In this document: in pieces, positions 19,322 to 29,058 of the stretch
How positions within the stretch are numbered: the first letter of the stretch is position 1
How the letters are laid out: every line of letters starts with the position of its first letter
Assembly (NCBI RefSeq): GCF_003265995.1
Contig: NZ_MVJN01000003.1
Span: 248,001 to 312,000 of the forward strand
Length of the DNA: 64,000 nt
Direction: 5' to 3'
DNA from: Legionella quinlivanii
Lineage (GTDB): Bacteria; Pseudomonadota; Gammaproteobacteria; Legionellales; Legionellaceae
Notes under the pieces: generated by a model
Databases searched by the model: none
Seen by the model: the letters and a program-made list of their open reading frames with translations, nothing else
What the model was told of the DNA's origin: nothing
Position numbers and translations under genes: made by a program

Positions 19322-20088
19322 TGTTTTACCCACCATAACCATAATCCGGCTAACAACATGGGGATGGACAACAGCTGTCCCATGGTTAGCGAATCAAATG
19401 CCAAATAACCAAGTTGTATGTCTGGTTCGCGGAAAAATTCCGCAAAAATACGACAAAGTGAATATCCGATTAAAAATATCGCGGATACACAGCCTGTCGG
19501 GCGTTTTTTAGCTGCATATAACCAGACTACAATGAAAAGTACAATACCCTCTAGCCCAAGCTCATAAAGCTGGGATGGATGGCGCGGCTGACCATCGCTT
19601 CCCGGGAAAATCATTGCCCAGGGCACATCCGTAACCCGTCCCCATAATTCACCATTGATAAAATTCCCGGCGCGGCCCGCGGCAAGACCTAATGGTACAA
19701 GTGGCGCAATGAAGTCGGCAACCTCAAGAAATGGTTTTTTACTGCGGCGTGCAAATAACCATAAAGCCAGAGCCACTCCAATCAATCCGCCATGAAACGA
19801 CATTCCTCCTTCCCAAAGCTTAAACAAAGCCCAGGGAGCACTGATTAGCTGATGCGTGTTATAGAAAAGCATATAGCCCACACGACCGCCAATAATAACG
19901 CCAAGCGCTGCGTAAAAAATTAAATCGCTAACCTGCTCATTACTCCAGTCCAGGCGATATAGCTTAACGCGCAAGCGGGCCAGAGCCCAGGCCATAAAGA
20001 ATCCAAGCAAATACATTAAACCATACCAATGAACCTTCACTGGGCCCAGCGTAAACGCAACGGGATTAATAACGGGATAAGTTAGCAT
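19306..20088 (-). CDS. lgt: Prolipoprotein diacylglyceryl transferase Lgt
   Basis: Inner-membrane enzyme that attaches diacylglycerol to the lipobox cysteine of prolipoproteins. About 260 residues from the ATG at 20088, which has GAGGAAA just upstream; an ORF extension to 20115 is not needed. It shows the family start [11 protein letters not shown] and the signature [14 protein letters not shown]. Seven membrane helices are expected. lgt-thyA linkage is common in proteobacteria. Confidence 0.97.
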   Translation of the reverse strand: MLTYPVINPVAFTLGPVKVHWYGLMYLLGFFMAWALARLRVKLYRLDWSNEQVSDLIFYAALGVIIGGRVGYMLFYNTHQLISAPWALFKLWEGGMSFHGGLIGVALALWLFARRSKKPFLEVADFIAPLVPLGLAAGRAGNFINGELWGRVTDVPWAMIFPGSDGQPRHPSQLYELGLEGIVLFIVVWLYAAKKRPTGCVSAIFLIGYSLCRIFAEFFREPDIQLGYLAFDSLTMGQLLSIPMLLAGLWLWWVKQCKPI

Positions 20089-20107
20089 GTTTTCCTCAAT
20101 TATAGGT

Positions 20108-20920
20108 TTAAACAAAGTCCCAAAGTAAATTTACAGCGGTCACCACCAGCATGATAATAAAAATAATATTCAGACGTCTTACCGGCAAGCGATAATTTAA
20201 ACTCACGCCCACTGGCGCAAATAAAATGCTGCTTATCGCGATAGGAATTACCGCTGGCCAATACACATAGCCATAGGCGCCATAAGGCAGCTCTCTATCA
20301 GTTAAACCTGATATAGTGAAAGCGAGACAGCCAATTGCACCGACAGCCAGGGTGCAAAGGGCGGATATTCCGGCGATTTTTTTTATATTAACACCACAAT
20401 AAGCCAGATAAGGAACAATCATCAGGCCGCCGCCAATCCCCAGCAAACCTGAAATAAGCCCGGTAAAGAAGCTGAAACTGTGATTGATCCAGGCGGCCGG
20501 AAAGCTGCCCTCTGGTCTGGAGGGTAATCCCGTGCGCATGCGTATTGCCGCGCCAAGGAGAAAAACTCCGAGAAAGGCTTTCAGCCAGTCCGCCGGCAAT
20601 ATTCTCGCAATAACGGCAGCCAGAATAACACCGCTGACCAGACCTGGCCAGATATGGTTAAAAACCGACCAGGATACATTGGCACGTTGATGATGAGCCC
20701 GAATTGCCGCTAAAGAACTAAAAATCATCACTGCCAGTGAACTGCCAACTGCCAGATGAGGCGCCAGATCATTGCTGATTGCCGGATTTTGTTCAAAAAG
20801 GAAAAACAATGCCGGTACGACAATAATACCGCCGCCAATGCCTAATAACCCCGCCATTAAACCGGCAAACAGACCCGTTAAGCAATAAGACAGAGCATTC
20901 AGTAATAGACCACCAGTCAC
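20108..20920 (-). CDS. TauE/SafE family (sulfite/anion exporter-like) membrane protein
   Basis: 270 residues with about eight helices. Two glycine-rich repeats, [19 protein letters not shown] and [20 protein letters not shown], are the TauE/SafE (DUF81) hallmark and show the internal duplication of this family. The GTG start overlaps the ptsP stop by four bases. The substrate is unknown; members move sulfite, sulfoacetate or other small anions. Confidence 0.88.
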   Translation of the reverse strand: MTGGLLLNALSYCLTGLFAGLMAGLLGIGGGIIVVPALFFLFEQNPAISNDLAPHLAVGSSLAVMIFSSLAAIRAHHQRANVSWSVFNHIWPGLVSGVILAAVIARILPADWLKAFLGVFLLGAAIRMRTGLPSRPEGSFPAAWINHSFSFFTGLISGLLGIGGGLMIVPYLAYCGVNIKKIAGISALCTLAVGAIGCLAFTISGLTDRELPYGAYGYVYWPAVIPIAISSILFAPVGVSLNYRLPVRRLNIIFIIMLVVTAVNLLWDFV

Positions 20921-23208
20921 GTCTTGCCTGCTCGGATTAACCCGCCCAGGCCTTCATTTTCCAGTGCCGTTTGCAAATAGAGCTTAATTTCTGCCGGATG
21001 CTCCATTTCCAGCACGTCTGCCAGCATTTTACGGCAGCTGGCTAAAGACACATTGCGGATAATCCACTTTACTCGTGGCAGGCTGGTGGAGTTCATGCTT
21101 AAGGTGTCAAATCCCATTGCCAGCAATAACATGACCGCCAGAGGATCGCTGGCCATTTCGCCGCAGATACTGACCTCAACACCGGCAGCATGCCCTCCTT
21201 CGACGACACGCATTAATGTCCTCAGCATGGCTGGATGAAAGGATTCATAAAGTCCCGCTACCCGTGCATTATTGCGATCAACTGCCAGCAGATACTGAGT
21301 CAGATCATTGCTGCCAACCGATAGAAAATCCACGCGTTTCGCCAGTTCTCTGGCAAGGTATACGGCCGCAGGTACTTCTATCATTACTCCGAGTCTGGGT
21401 TTTTCAATACGGCAACCCTCTTCAAGCAACTCGTGATAAGCCTGTTCAATGAGCAGGGAAGTTTCTTCGACTTCGCTTAATGTAGTAACCATCGGCAGCA
21501 TTATCCGCAGATTATTCAGATCTTCGCTGGCGCGAATCATCGCTCTAATCTGCATCAGAAACACGTCAGGGTGATCAAGCGTGACGCGGATTCCTCGCCA
21601 GCCAAGATAGGGATTATCCTCTTCTACCGGGAAATAGGGTAGTATTTTATCCCCGCCAATATCCAAAGTGCGCATGGTGACAAAGCGCGGGGCGAAGGCT
21701 TTGAGAATTTGTCGATAAATAATATATTGTTCATCTTCAGAGGGAAAACGATCGCGGCTCATGAATGGAACTTCGGAGCGATACAAGCCAACCCCTTCCG
21801 CCCCCACGCTCATTGACAAACCCGCATCCATCGCAAGCCCGGTATTGACCTGCAGGGATACCTTATAGCTGTCCAGAGTTTCGGCCGGCTTGTCACGAAG
21901 GCTGATTAAGGTCTGATTCAGCTCGTGTTCTTCCTGTGCCAGTTTCTTAAATTCAGCGAGCACAGTACGATTGGGTGAAATGTAAACATGGCCTAAAAAA
22001 CCATCCACAATGACTGCACGTTCCATCAGGTATTCAGTTTTTAAACCGCGAACTCCCATGACAGTAGGTACGCCCAGTGCGCGCGCCAGAATGGCCACAT
22101 GCGAGTTGTTGGCTCCTTTTGCCGAAACCACTCCCGCTAAATGCCCCTCTGGAACCTCTGCCAGAGCCGAGGCGGTGATTTCCTCACCTACCAGAATGGT
22201 TCGCTTTGGATAAACTATTTCTTCCCGCTGGGTGCGCTGCAATTCTGCCAAAACCCGACGGCCAAGATCGCGAAAATCGCTGGCCCGCTCTCGTAAATAA
22301 TCATCTTCCATACTTTCAAACTGCTGAACATGCTTTTTGATAACGCTGGAAAGTGCCGCTTGCGCGCTTAATTTTTCGGAACGTATAACATCTTCTACTT
22401 CAGTACCTAAACTGTCTTTGTCCAGAATACGGATATAAACATCGAATAATGCATGTTCTTCTTCAGCAACCGTATGTTTCATTCGTTTGCTTAGTCTTTG
22501 CATGTCCTGGCGGGCAATTTGCAGGGCATCAAAAAAAGTGGTTACCTCTTGTTCAATGTCGTCCACATTATGCCTGGGCACCGCATCAATATCCGCCGGC
22601 GGATAAACCACAACCGCGGTGCCAATACCTACTCCCGGAACACTGCCCACACCGGTGAGAGCTGTCTGAATAGTTTCCGGTTTTTTTGCGCCGGTGAGCC
22701 TGGGCTGAGTGATTTGCACCAGCTCGCCAGTGGCCTCAGCCTGGGCGATAATGCCGCCAAGCTGCGCTGCCAGGGTAATAAGAAAGGCTTCTTCGGCATC
22801 ATCAAAACAACGCTTTTCCGCTTGTTGAACGGTCAGTACGCCGTACAATTTGCGATGCTGGATAATCGGCACACCCAGAAACGCTTTTAAATGTTCTTCG
22901 CCAATCAGGGGATTCTGATGAAAATCGGGATGGCTAGGGGCATCCTCAAGATTGATTGGTTCTTCCCGTCGTCCCACCAGGCCGATAATGCCGCGATCAA
23001 GCGCCACGCGAACCCGATACTCTGCCATTTTATTGAGGCCGTCTGTAGCTACAAGTACATATTCGGCATGTTTGTTATCAATCAGAAATACGGATACCGC
23101 ATCCGCGCTGACCGCTTTGCGTACGCGCTGGACGAGAATGGACAATGCATCGTTTAAATGGCTGGCAGTCGTTACATCCTGAACTATTCGCTTGAGTATT
23201 TTTAACAT
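20917..23208 (-). CDS. ptsP: PTS-Ntr enzyme I, phosphoenolpyruvate-protein phosphotransferase PtsP
   Basis: 763 residues that pass phosphate from PEP to NPr in the nitrogen-related PTS. A GAF domain is N-terminal (about 1-165). A PEP-utiliser mobile domain follows with the phosphorylated-His loop GANNSHVAILARALGVPTV (about 375-393), then the PEP-binding barrel with GVGLYRSEVPFMSR, TLDIGGDK, IMLPMV, GVMIEVPAA and DFLSVGSNDLTQY. It begins immediately after the rppH stop (TAAATG), and the rppH-ptsP pair is classical. Partners ptsN and ptsO are not in the window. Confidence 0.96.
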   Translation of the reverse strand: MLKILKRIVQDVTTASHLNDALSILVQRVRKAVSADAVSVFLIDNKHAEYVLVATDGLNKMAEYRVRVALDRGIIGLVGRREEPINLEDAPSHPDFHQNPLIGEEHLKAFLGVPIIQHRKLYGVLTVQQAEKRCFDDAEEAFLITLAAQLGGIIAQAEATGELVQITQPRLTGAKKPETIQTALTGVGSVPGVGIGTAVVVYPPADIDAVPRHNVDDIEQEVTTFFDALQIARQDMQRLSKRMKHTVAEEEHALFDVYIRILDKDSLGTEVEDVIRSEKLSAQAALSSVIKKHVQQFESMEDDYLRERASDFRDLGRRVLAELQRTQREEIVYPKRTILVGEEITASALAEVPEGHLAGVVSAKGANNSHVAILARALGVPTVMGVRGLKTEYLMERAVIVDGFLGHVYISPNRTVLAEFKKLAQEEHELNQTLISLRDKPAETLDSYKVSLQVNTGLAMDAGLSMSVGAEGVGLYRSEVPFMSRDRFPSEDEQYIIYRQILKAFAPRFVTMRTLDIGGDKILPYFPVEEDNPYLGWRGIRVTLDHPDVFLMQIRAMIRASEDLNNLRIMLPMVTTLSEVEETSLLIEQAYHELLEEGCRIEKPRLGVMIEVPAAVYLARELAKRVDFLSVGSNDLTQYLLAVDRNNARVAGLYESFHPAMLRTLMRVVEGGHAAGVEVSICGEMASDPLAVMLLLAMGFDTLSMNSTSLPRVKWIIRNVSLASCRKMLADVLEMEHPAEIKLYLQTALENEGLGGLIRAGKT

Positions 23209-23733
23209 TTATCGACTTTGGTTACCTCGCTTTCGTCGAATGCCATAGGGCGTGCGTCGTTTTCTTAACAAATGCTCAAGCTCTTTCATTGCCTGGGCAT
23301 ATACCTGACGTTTAAAAAAAATTACCTGTTCCTGCGGTTCGTGATAATCAATCCAGCGCCAGCTGTCGAATTCAGGGGAGTCACTAAGATCCAGCCTAAG
23401 CTTTTGCTCACTCGTTACCAGGCGCAAAAGATACCATTTTTGTTTTTGCCCAATCACCAGCGGGTCGCTGCCATGCCGAAGATATTGCTTCGGCAAGCGA
23501 TACTTCAACCAGCGTTTGGTAACACCCAATACCTCAATATCATCCCGATCCAGACCTATTTCTTCTTTCAGTTCGCGATACATCGCTTCCAGAGAGGTTT
23601 CGCCTGCAGCCAATCCGCCCTGCGGAAATTGCCAGGCATCATGCCCGTGGCGCCTTCCCCAAAAAACCCGGCCGGAGTCGTTCACCAGAATGATACCGAC
23701 ATTCAGCCGGTACCCGGCACGATCAATTACCAT
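23209..23733 (-). CDS. rppH: RNA pyrophosphohydrolase RppH (NudH)
   Basis: Nudix enzyme that removes pyrophosphate from mRNA 5' ends and so triggers decay. 174 residues. The Nudix box is GGLAAGETSLEAMYRELKEE, continuing IGL, and the family start YRLNVGIILVNDSGRVFWGRR is present. It is the first gene of the five-gene operon. The C-terminal tail is basic (RKRRTPYGIRRKRGNQSR). Confidence 0.96.
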   Translation of the reverse strand: MVIDRAGYRLNVGIILVNDSGRVFWGRRHGHDAWQFPQGGLAAGETSLEAMYRELKEEIGLDRDDIEVLGVTKRWLKYRLPKQYLRHGSDPLVIGQKQKWYLLRLVTSEQKLRLDLSDSPEFDSWRWIDYHEPQEQVIFFKRQVYAQAMKELEHLLRKRRTPYGIRRKRGNQSR

Positions 23734-23877
23734 GACTAACTACTTACACTAAACTCTTAATGCCCTGATTTTTTCACAAAGTTTCGAGCCGAGCAAATAA
23801 AACTGTATTTAACTTGGTTCCAACACTAAAATAATAGCTGTTTTGCAGATTTTTGAACTTTACGAACAAGGCTGGTA

Positions 23878-24891
23878 ATGAAAAAGCGAGTTCTTATCCT
23901 CAATACGGGTGGTACCATCAGCAGTGTCAAAACCAATCACGGTTATGAACCGGCCGAGGGGTATGTGGAGCAGGCTTTGCAACAAATGACTGCGCTCTCG
24001 CATCCGAGCATGCCTGAATACCAGATTAAAGAATATTCTCCCTTGCTTGATTCTTCCAACATGACCCTTAACGACTGGAATCAGATTGCCTGCGATATTG
24101 CTTCCCATTATGAGCAATTTGATGGCTTTGTTATTTTTCATGGAACCGATACGATGGCCTATACGGCTTCAGCCCTGTCATTCATGCTTGAGAATCTGGG
24201 CAAACCCGTGATTCTCACCGGCTCGCAAATTCCTTTGTCGGAAGTGAGGAATGACGCTTATGATAATATCCTGACCTCCTTATGGCTCTGTGCACATCAG
24301 CCTGTCACAGAAGTTTGTATTTATTTCAACCAGCGTTTGCTCAGAGGCAATCGCAGTCAGAAGATTTCTGCTCAGCATTTTGAGGCCTTTGCTTCTCCAA
24401 ACTTTCCGCTGCTTGCCAGTGTTGGTATTGACATAAAAATTAATCAGGATTTAATTCTCCCTCCGGTTAAGAAAAAGTTTCATCTGCAAACCATCAGCCC
24501 GCATTTTATCGCCAACTTCAGACTGTTCCCAGGCTTCTCAACCGATGTCCTGCAGGCTCTTCTGCAACAGCCTCTGCGTGGTCTGGTTCTGGAAACTTAT
24601 GGGGCTGGTAATGCGCAGAATAACGATGCCCGATTTTTGAAGATGCTGGAAGAAGCCTGCAGGCGCGATGTCATTATTATTAACTGCACCCAGTGCCAGC
24701 AGGGCTATGTGGAAATGAATCAGTATGCCACCGGTCATACTCTGAAAGATGCCGGTTTAATCAGCGGTCATGATATGACGCCGGAGGCCGCACATTGTAA
24801 ATTGCTTTATCTGCTCAGTAAAAACCTGCCAGTGGCTGATATTAAACTGGCAGTAGAGAAAAATTTATGTGGTGAGCTAAGCAATTACTAG
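23878..24891 (+). CDS. ansA: Type I (cytoplasmic) L-asparaginase
   Basis: Converts asparagine to aspartate and ammonia. The 337 residues equal the AnsA length. The two catalytic threonine motifs are LNTGGTISS (8-16) and FHGTDTMAYTASAL (about 89-102). There is no signal peptide, so a cytosolic, biosynthetic or catabolic form is expected. It is divergent from rppH across a 144-base gap. Confidence 0.92.
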   Translation: MKKRVLILNTGGTISSVKTNHGYEPAEGYVEQALQQMTALSHPSMPEYQIKEYSPLLDSSNMTLNDWNQIACDIASHYEQFDGFVIFHGTDTMAYTASALSFMLENLGKPVILTGSQIPLSEVRNDAYDNILTSLWLCAHQPVTEVCIYFNQRLLRGNRSQKISAQHFEAFASPNFPLLASVGIDIKINQDLILPPVKKKFHLQTISPHFIANFRLFPGFSTDVLQALLQQPLRGLVLETYGAGNAQNNDARFLKMLEEACRRDVIIINCTQCQQGYVEMNQYATGHTLKDAGLISGHDMTPEAAHCKLLYLLSKNLPVADIKLAVEKNLCGELSNY

Positions 24892-24897
24892 GTATGT

Positions 24898-24917
24898 CCC
24901 GGTCCGATCCAACCGGG
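24898..24917. terminator. Hairpin between convergent genes
   Basis: CCCGGT (24898-24903) pairs with ACCGGG (24912-24917) across an 8-base loop, just after the ansA stop. A CCTTTTT tract follows about 12 bases later, so this is only a weak intrinsic terminator. Confidence 0.4.
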
Positions 24918-24941
24918 AATGCCCGAACCTTTTTAAACCGA

Positions 24942-25883
24942 TCAGGAGGGTTGGTATACGGACGCTTCTGTCGGTGTTGGTTTTGGGATTGCTATACCCA
25001 TTGCCTCTCTGGCTTTATTAATACATTCTTTCAGATAGGCTTCAGAGACCCCTATATTATTATCCATTCCGACTGTTCCTAAAGGAGCAACATAGTGAAT
25101 AGGAAGATCCAGGCCCACACCATTGTCTTTTATTACCTGCACGTTACCACTCTCTAAAGCAGTTAATTGCAGACTCACGGCAATTTTTCTGCCTTCAGGG
25201 TTATCTCTCATTTTATCTGTACCTGGTCTCCCAAGCATGATAAAAAGATTATTTACCGCGATACCAACCAGTCGTTCTTTTGCTGCGGCAATTTGCAGAT
25301 TATTCACTTTATCAGTAAAGAAAAAGGAAGCAACGCTTTGAAACAGGGTTGGATTTTTGCTTTCTGCCTGGGTATTCTTAAACAGATAATCAGCCATAAA
25401 ATAATTAAATATCTGTTGCGGATCTTTAGGCTGATCGTTAGGTATGTTATTTAATCCCAGCTTTTTCAACTTTCTTAAGTAAGCGCTCGCTAATTCTTTT
25501 ATATTTACAACTAACTTGTTAAAGTCTCCGGGGCCAATGTTCTTCAGGCGTGCCTCTTCGTTCGCCTCAATTTGTTTGTCTTCGAGTATTTTTAAAATTT
25601 TGGCAAGATAAATTTCATCATTGTGGATATCTGAATTCACCGGCTCTTTTTCTTGTAGCGACGGCTCTTCTGGTTCATCAGATGCTGGCTCTTTGATTGG
25701 TGATTTAGTTTCTTCATTTCCAATGGCACAAATCAGGCCGGTTAACGTATCCGCAATGGTTCTTTTATCTTCTGCCAGTTTCGCGCGTTCAGCTGTTGGA
25801 GCCCATTTCTTCCTGGAGTCCGCATCATACAAATGCATTTGTTCTTTGATATAATCTTGCATGATCTTTAAAAATATTGTCAT
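24942..25883 (-). CDS. Hypothetical protein, possible effector
   Basis: 313 residues, soluble and highly charged, with no recognised domain. An acidic proline-rich stretch (about 58-85, EPASDEPEEPSLQEKEPV) separates two predominantly helical parts. The ATG follows AAGGAG at good spacing. It lies alone on the minus strand, converging with ansA and divergent from glmU. Composition and isolation are typical of Legionella-type Dot/Icm substrates, but nothing in the sequence proves translocation. Confidence 0.75.
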   Translation of the reverse strand: MTIFLKIMQDYIKEQMHLYDADSRKKWAPTAERAKLAEDKRTIADTLTGLICAIGNEETKSPIKEPASDEPEEPSLQEKEPVNSDIHNDEIYLAKILKILEDKQIEANEEARLKNIGPGDFNKLVVNIKELASAYLRKLKKLGLNNIPNDQPKDPQQIFNYFMADYLFKNTQAESKNPTLFQSVASFFFTDKVNNLQIAAAKERLVGIAVNNLFIMLGRPGTDKMRDNPEGRKIAVSLQLTALESGNVQVIKDNGVGLDLPIHYVAPLGTVGMDNNIGVSEAYLKECINKAREAMGIAIPKPTPTEASVYQPS

Positions 25884-26013
25884 TGCACTACTCCTTTTAG
25901 TTGCAATTTTTTATCATATCAGTAATTTTAGGATTAGCAATACGGATGCAGAGTGTTTAATTCAAAACCTTCCTAAACACTAAAAGCGCTTGTTTTAACA
26001 GGAGAATTGATAG

Positions 26014-27378
26014 ATGTCCTTACATGTTATTATTTTGGCAGCCGGCTTAGGTAAGCGGATGTATTCCACTACCCCTAAAGTTTTGCATAAACTGGCTGGC
26101 AAACCCATGTTGTCCTGGGTGGTAGAGGCTGCACAAAGCCTTAAGCCTGAAGCGGTGCATATAATTTATGGCAATGGAGGAACCCATGTTCGGGAAGCGT
26201 TGTCGTCACTGGAGGTGAACTGGGTTCTGCAGGAAAAGCAGTTAGGTACCGGTCATGCGGTGATGCAGGCCCTGCCGTTTATTCCCGAAGAAGCCCGGGT
26301 TTTAATTCTCTCTGCGGATGTTCCTTTAATAAGCTCTGAAACGCTGGGGCATTTAATCCGGCAATCAGGCAGCTTTAACCAACTCAGTCTTTTGCTGGCC
26401 AATCTCGATAATCCTTTTGGATTGGGGCGTATTTTGCGCGATGAGAATACCGCTATTTATGGCATCGTAGAGGAAAAAGACGCCAGTGAGCAGCAGCGGC
26501 AGATCAGGGAAATATACAGCGGCATTTGCTGTGCCAACGCCGGGGATCTGAAGCGCTGGTTGCCCATGCTGAATAGCAATAATGCGCAGGGAGAGTATTA
26601 TTTAACCGACATTATTGCTTTGGCAGTACAGGAAGAACAAATGGTTCAATCCATTACTGCCCGAGATCCGGTGGAGATTCAGGGAGTTAACACGCCATTG
26701 CAGTTACAGCAGCTGGAAAGAATATGGCAGCAGCGACAGGCTGAGAAACTCCTTCTGGCGGGGGTATCGATTGCTGATGCAAGCCGTATCGACATTAGGG
26801 GCGAATTAACTTGTGGCAAGGATGTGTCCATTGATGTCAACTGTGTGTTTATTGGTAAAGTGAGTTTGGGTGACGGCTGTCGCATTGGCCCTAACTGTGT
26901 GATTCGGGATAGCCATATTGGTGCAGGTTCGGAGATTTTGCCTAATAGTGTGATTGAGAAAAGCGAACTGGGTGCTGAATGCCATATCGGTCCTTTTGCC
27001 CGCCTGAGACCAGGAACAGAGCTTGCCAGCTTTTGCAAAATTGGTAATTTTGTAGAAACCAAGAATGTTGTATTTGATGAGCATTCCAAAGCCAGCCATT
27101 TAAGCTATCTGGGTGATGCGCGAATTGGCAGGGATGTGAATATTGGAGCAGGTACCATCACTTGCAATTATGACGGTGCTAATAAACATCAGACAGTCAT
27201 TGAAGACGGCGCTTTTATTGGTTCGGATACGCAATTAGTCGCCCCGGTGACCGTCGGACGCAATGCGACAGTGGGCGCCGGCAGTACGATTCGTAAAAGT
27301 GTGCCTGCAGATGAACTAACATTAAGTGAAAATCGACAAAAAACGGTTTATGGTTGGAAAAGACCTAAGAAAAGATGA
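26014..27378 (+). CDS. glmU: Bifunctional GlmU: GlcNAc-1-P uridyltransferase / GlcN-1-P acetyltransferase
   Basis: Makes UDP-GlcNAc for peptidoglycan and LPS. 454 residues. The N-terminal pyrophosphorylase has LAAGLGKRMYS and the C-terminal domain is a left-handed beta-helix of hexapeptide repeats ending ENRQKTVYGWKRP. ACAGGAGAA precedes the ATG. glmS is not adjacent. Confidence 0.97.
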   Translation: MSLHVIILAAGLGKRMYSTTPKVLHKLAGKPMLSWVVEAAQSLKPEAVHIIYGNGGTHVREALSSLEVNWVLQEKQLGTGHAVMQALPFIPEEARVLILSADVPLISSETLGHLIRQSGSFNQLSLLLANLDNPFGLGRILRDENTAIYGIVEEKDASEQQRQIREIYSGICCANAGDLKRWLPMLNSNNAQGEYYLTDIIALAVQEEQMVQSITARDPVEIQGVNTPLQLQQLERIWQQRQAEKLLLAGVSIADASRIDIRGELTCGKDVSIDVNCVFIGKVSLGDGCRIGPNCVIRDSHIGAGSEILPNSVIEKSELGAECHIGPFARLRPGTELASFCKIGNFVETKNVVFDEHSKASHLSYLGDARIGRDVNIGAGTITCNYDGANKHQTVIEDGAFIGSDTQLVAPVTVGRNATVGAGSTIRKSVPADELTLSENRQKTVYGWKRPKKR

Positions 27379-27414
27379 GAGGGATAAAATCACCCCTTCT
27401 TAAATTCTATTTAA

Positions 27415-27503
27415 GAGAAATCCCCTCTCCCAAGCGTGGGAGAGGGCTAGGGTGAGGGTTGATTTTAACCCTCTCTCTAATTCTCTCCCTGAGGGAGAGA
27501 GGA
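27415..27503. repeat. Dispersed repeat family A, copy 2 (inverted)
   Basis: This is the reverse complement of the 18391-18486 element with few differences; the core CTAGGGTGAGGGTTGATT is shared. It again lies between two convergent genes (glmU and the VUT-like gene), which supports a terminator role. Confidence 0.8.
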
Positions 27504-27526
27504 CTTTAAGGGTAGATTATAAGATA

Positions 27527-28819
27527 TTAATAAGCAGTAGGCAGGCTCGAATCCCTGCGCCTCACAATCTGCGAATTGAGCAGTTCATAAATCCATAGCA
27601 CGAAAGGCACACCAATCAAGGTGAGAATAAATTTTAACACCCAGGCATTGGTGGCCAGATTAAATACTTGCTCAAAGGGATACATTCCGCCGAATAACAA
27701 ACTGTAGTTTATCAGGCATAACAAGGAATTAACGATGAGATTGGCTACCAGCAGACGTAAGCCCCGATTGCTGCCGTAACCGGTCTGCTTCAGCTTTTCA
27801 AGAAGAAAACTGTTCCCTGCCAGGCTTATTAACAAGGTCAGTATGGTCGCTGGGATGCGTCTTGGCATGGTGAAGGAATAAAAGGGAGTCAAATCAAAAA
27901 AATCAGGTGAAGGGAGCACGGTCACCAGCATTAACAGGCCGTCAAATACCAGCTCAGCCAGGATAATAAATAAGGCCAGCAGCAGATTGGCTTTATAGCC
28001 ATAAAGCTCGCCGATCAAATTACTGGCCATTATAACCAAAGGAAAGACAATGCCGCTGGCAGTCAGAGTCCAGTCATTTCCAAATGAAACAATGCGGTAT
28101 TCACAGGATAGAGAAATTAATGTAACGGTGACAGCGAAGCTGACCAGATAGTGATACCAGGGCGAAATAAAATAAAATGATTCCTTAGGAACATCGGTAG
28201 AAGCCGGTTTGGCAGTCAGGTGCCTTATTAAATAAAAAATCGCTGCAATAAGCAGAATAGTCGCTGAAATTAATAGCGAGTCGAAAAACATACGGCCAAA
28301 GCTTTCAACATGCGGGTCAGCGAATAAAAGAAGAAAATCAAAAGAAAAAAAGGAAATACCGCCGAATAAAACAAGCAATAAGCGTTTTTTGGGGGAAATG
28401 AGTATTCCGGGACGCCGCGCACAACAGTATAGATGGGGTAAATAAAAGCTGACCGCAAAGGCAATGGTTGAGGCGAAAAATTTCCTGGGAATATCCTCAA
28501 ATACAATCTGATAGGCAGTGCTGTCACGCATATACTCAGCGGCAGGCAGATTAACGAGAATATAAATACCTATAGAAAAGAGATACAGTGTCAGCAAGGA
28601 TTGATTGAGAGCATGACGTTGTTGCACAAAGCTGCATTTGCTTAATATGGCCAGATAAAAACAGGCGACCAGCGGGCATAGCACACTGCTGGAGGTGATT
28701 AACATACTCTCAAAATTAATAATCTTGAATGACACATTAATAAGCAGCATCAGACAAGTGAGCATGGAAACTGTCAGCATTAAGCAATTGCGTGACTGTT
28801 GCTGTATTGGAAAAGACAT
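27527..28819 (-). CDS. VUT (DUF165, YhhQ-like) membrane transporter with internal duplication
   Basis: 430 residues and about twelve membrane helices. The C-terminal half has the VUT/queuosine-precursor-transporter pattern (FPLVIMASNLIGELYGYKAN, then FYSFTMPRRIPATI). The N-terminal half is a degenerate copy: FESMLITSSSVLCPLVA lines up with the C-half segment NDWTLTASGIVFPLV, and FEDIPRKFFASTIA with FTMPRRIPATILTL. Normal VUT proteins have only one such unit of ~220 residues. preQ0/preQ1 or related substrate uptake is inferred by family. It is a single gene on the minus strand. Confidence 0.72.
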   Translation of the reverse strand: MSFPIQQQSRNCLMLTVSMLTCLMLLINVSFKIINFESMLITSSSVLCPLVACFYLAILSKCSFVQQRHALNQSLLTLYLFSIGIYILVNLPAAEYMRDSTAYQIVFEDIPRKFFASTIAFAVSFYLPHLYCCARRPGILISPKKRLLLVLFGGISFFSFDFLLLFADPHVESFGRMFFDSLLISATILLIAAIFYLIRHLTAKPASTDVPKESFYFISPWYHYLVSFAVTVTLISLSCEYRIVSFGNDWTLTASGIVFPLVIMASNLIGELYGYKANLLLALFIILAELVFDGLLMLVTVLPSPDFFDLTPFYSFTMPRRIPATILTLLISLAGNSFLLEKLKQTGYGSNRGLRLLVANLIVNSLLCLINYSLLFGGMYPFEQVFNLATNAWVLKFILTLIGVPFVLWIYELLNSQIVRRRDSSLPTAY

Positions 28820-29058
28820 GAGCCAACCGCCCTAATTCAAATCGTTTAGAGCACTCATTGTCCACATCCGTGCCAATAAGTGCCCGGCAATATAACACTA
28901 TACTAATTATTTTTGCAAGTTATTGAGATTGGTAAAGTCGGACACTGGGGATCAGGGAATGGGAAGAAGTGATGTTGCTGCCTTTGATAAGCGGTTAAAT
29001 TGCCAATAAACCCTTTCATCATTTAAACTCGTACAATATTCTGCACAGGGAATTACGA

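Noticed and set aside
22498-22890. 130-residue open frame opposite ptsP
   Set aside because: It is antisense to a well-conserved enzyme domain, has no ribosome site and low-complexity composition; a shadow frame.
26679-27089. 136-residue open frame opposite the glmU beta-helix
   Set aside because: Hexapeptide repeats give open antisense frames; there is no start signal.
27541-27565. GGCTCGAATCCCTGCG resembles a tRNA T-arm
   Set aside because: It lies inside the 3' end of the VUT-like coding sequence, and no acceptor stem or anticodon arm can be built around it.
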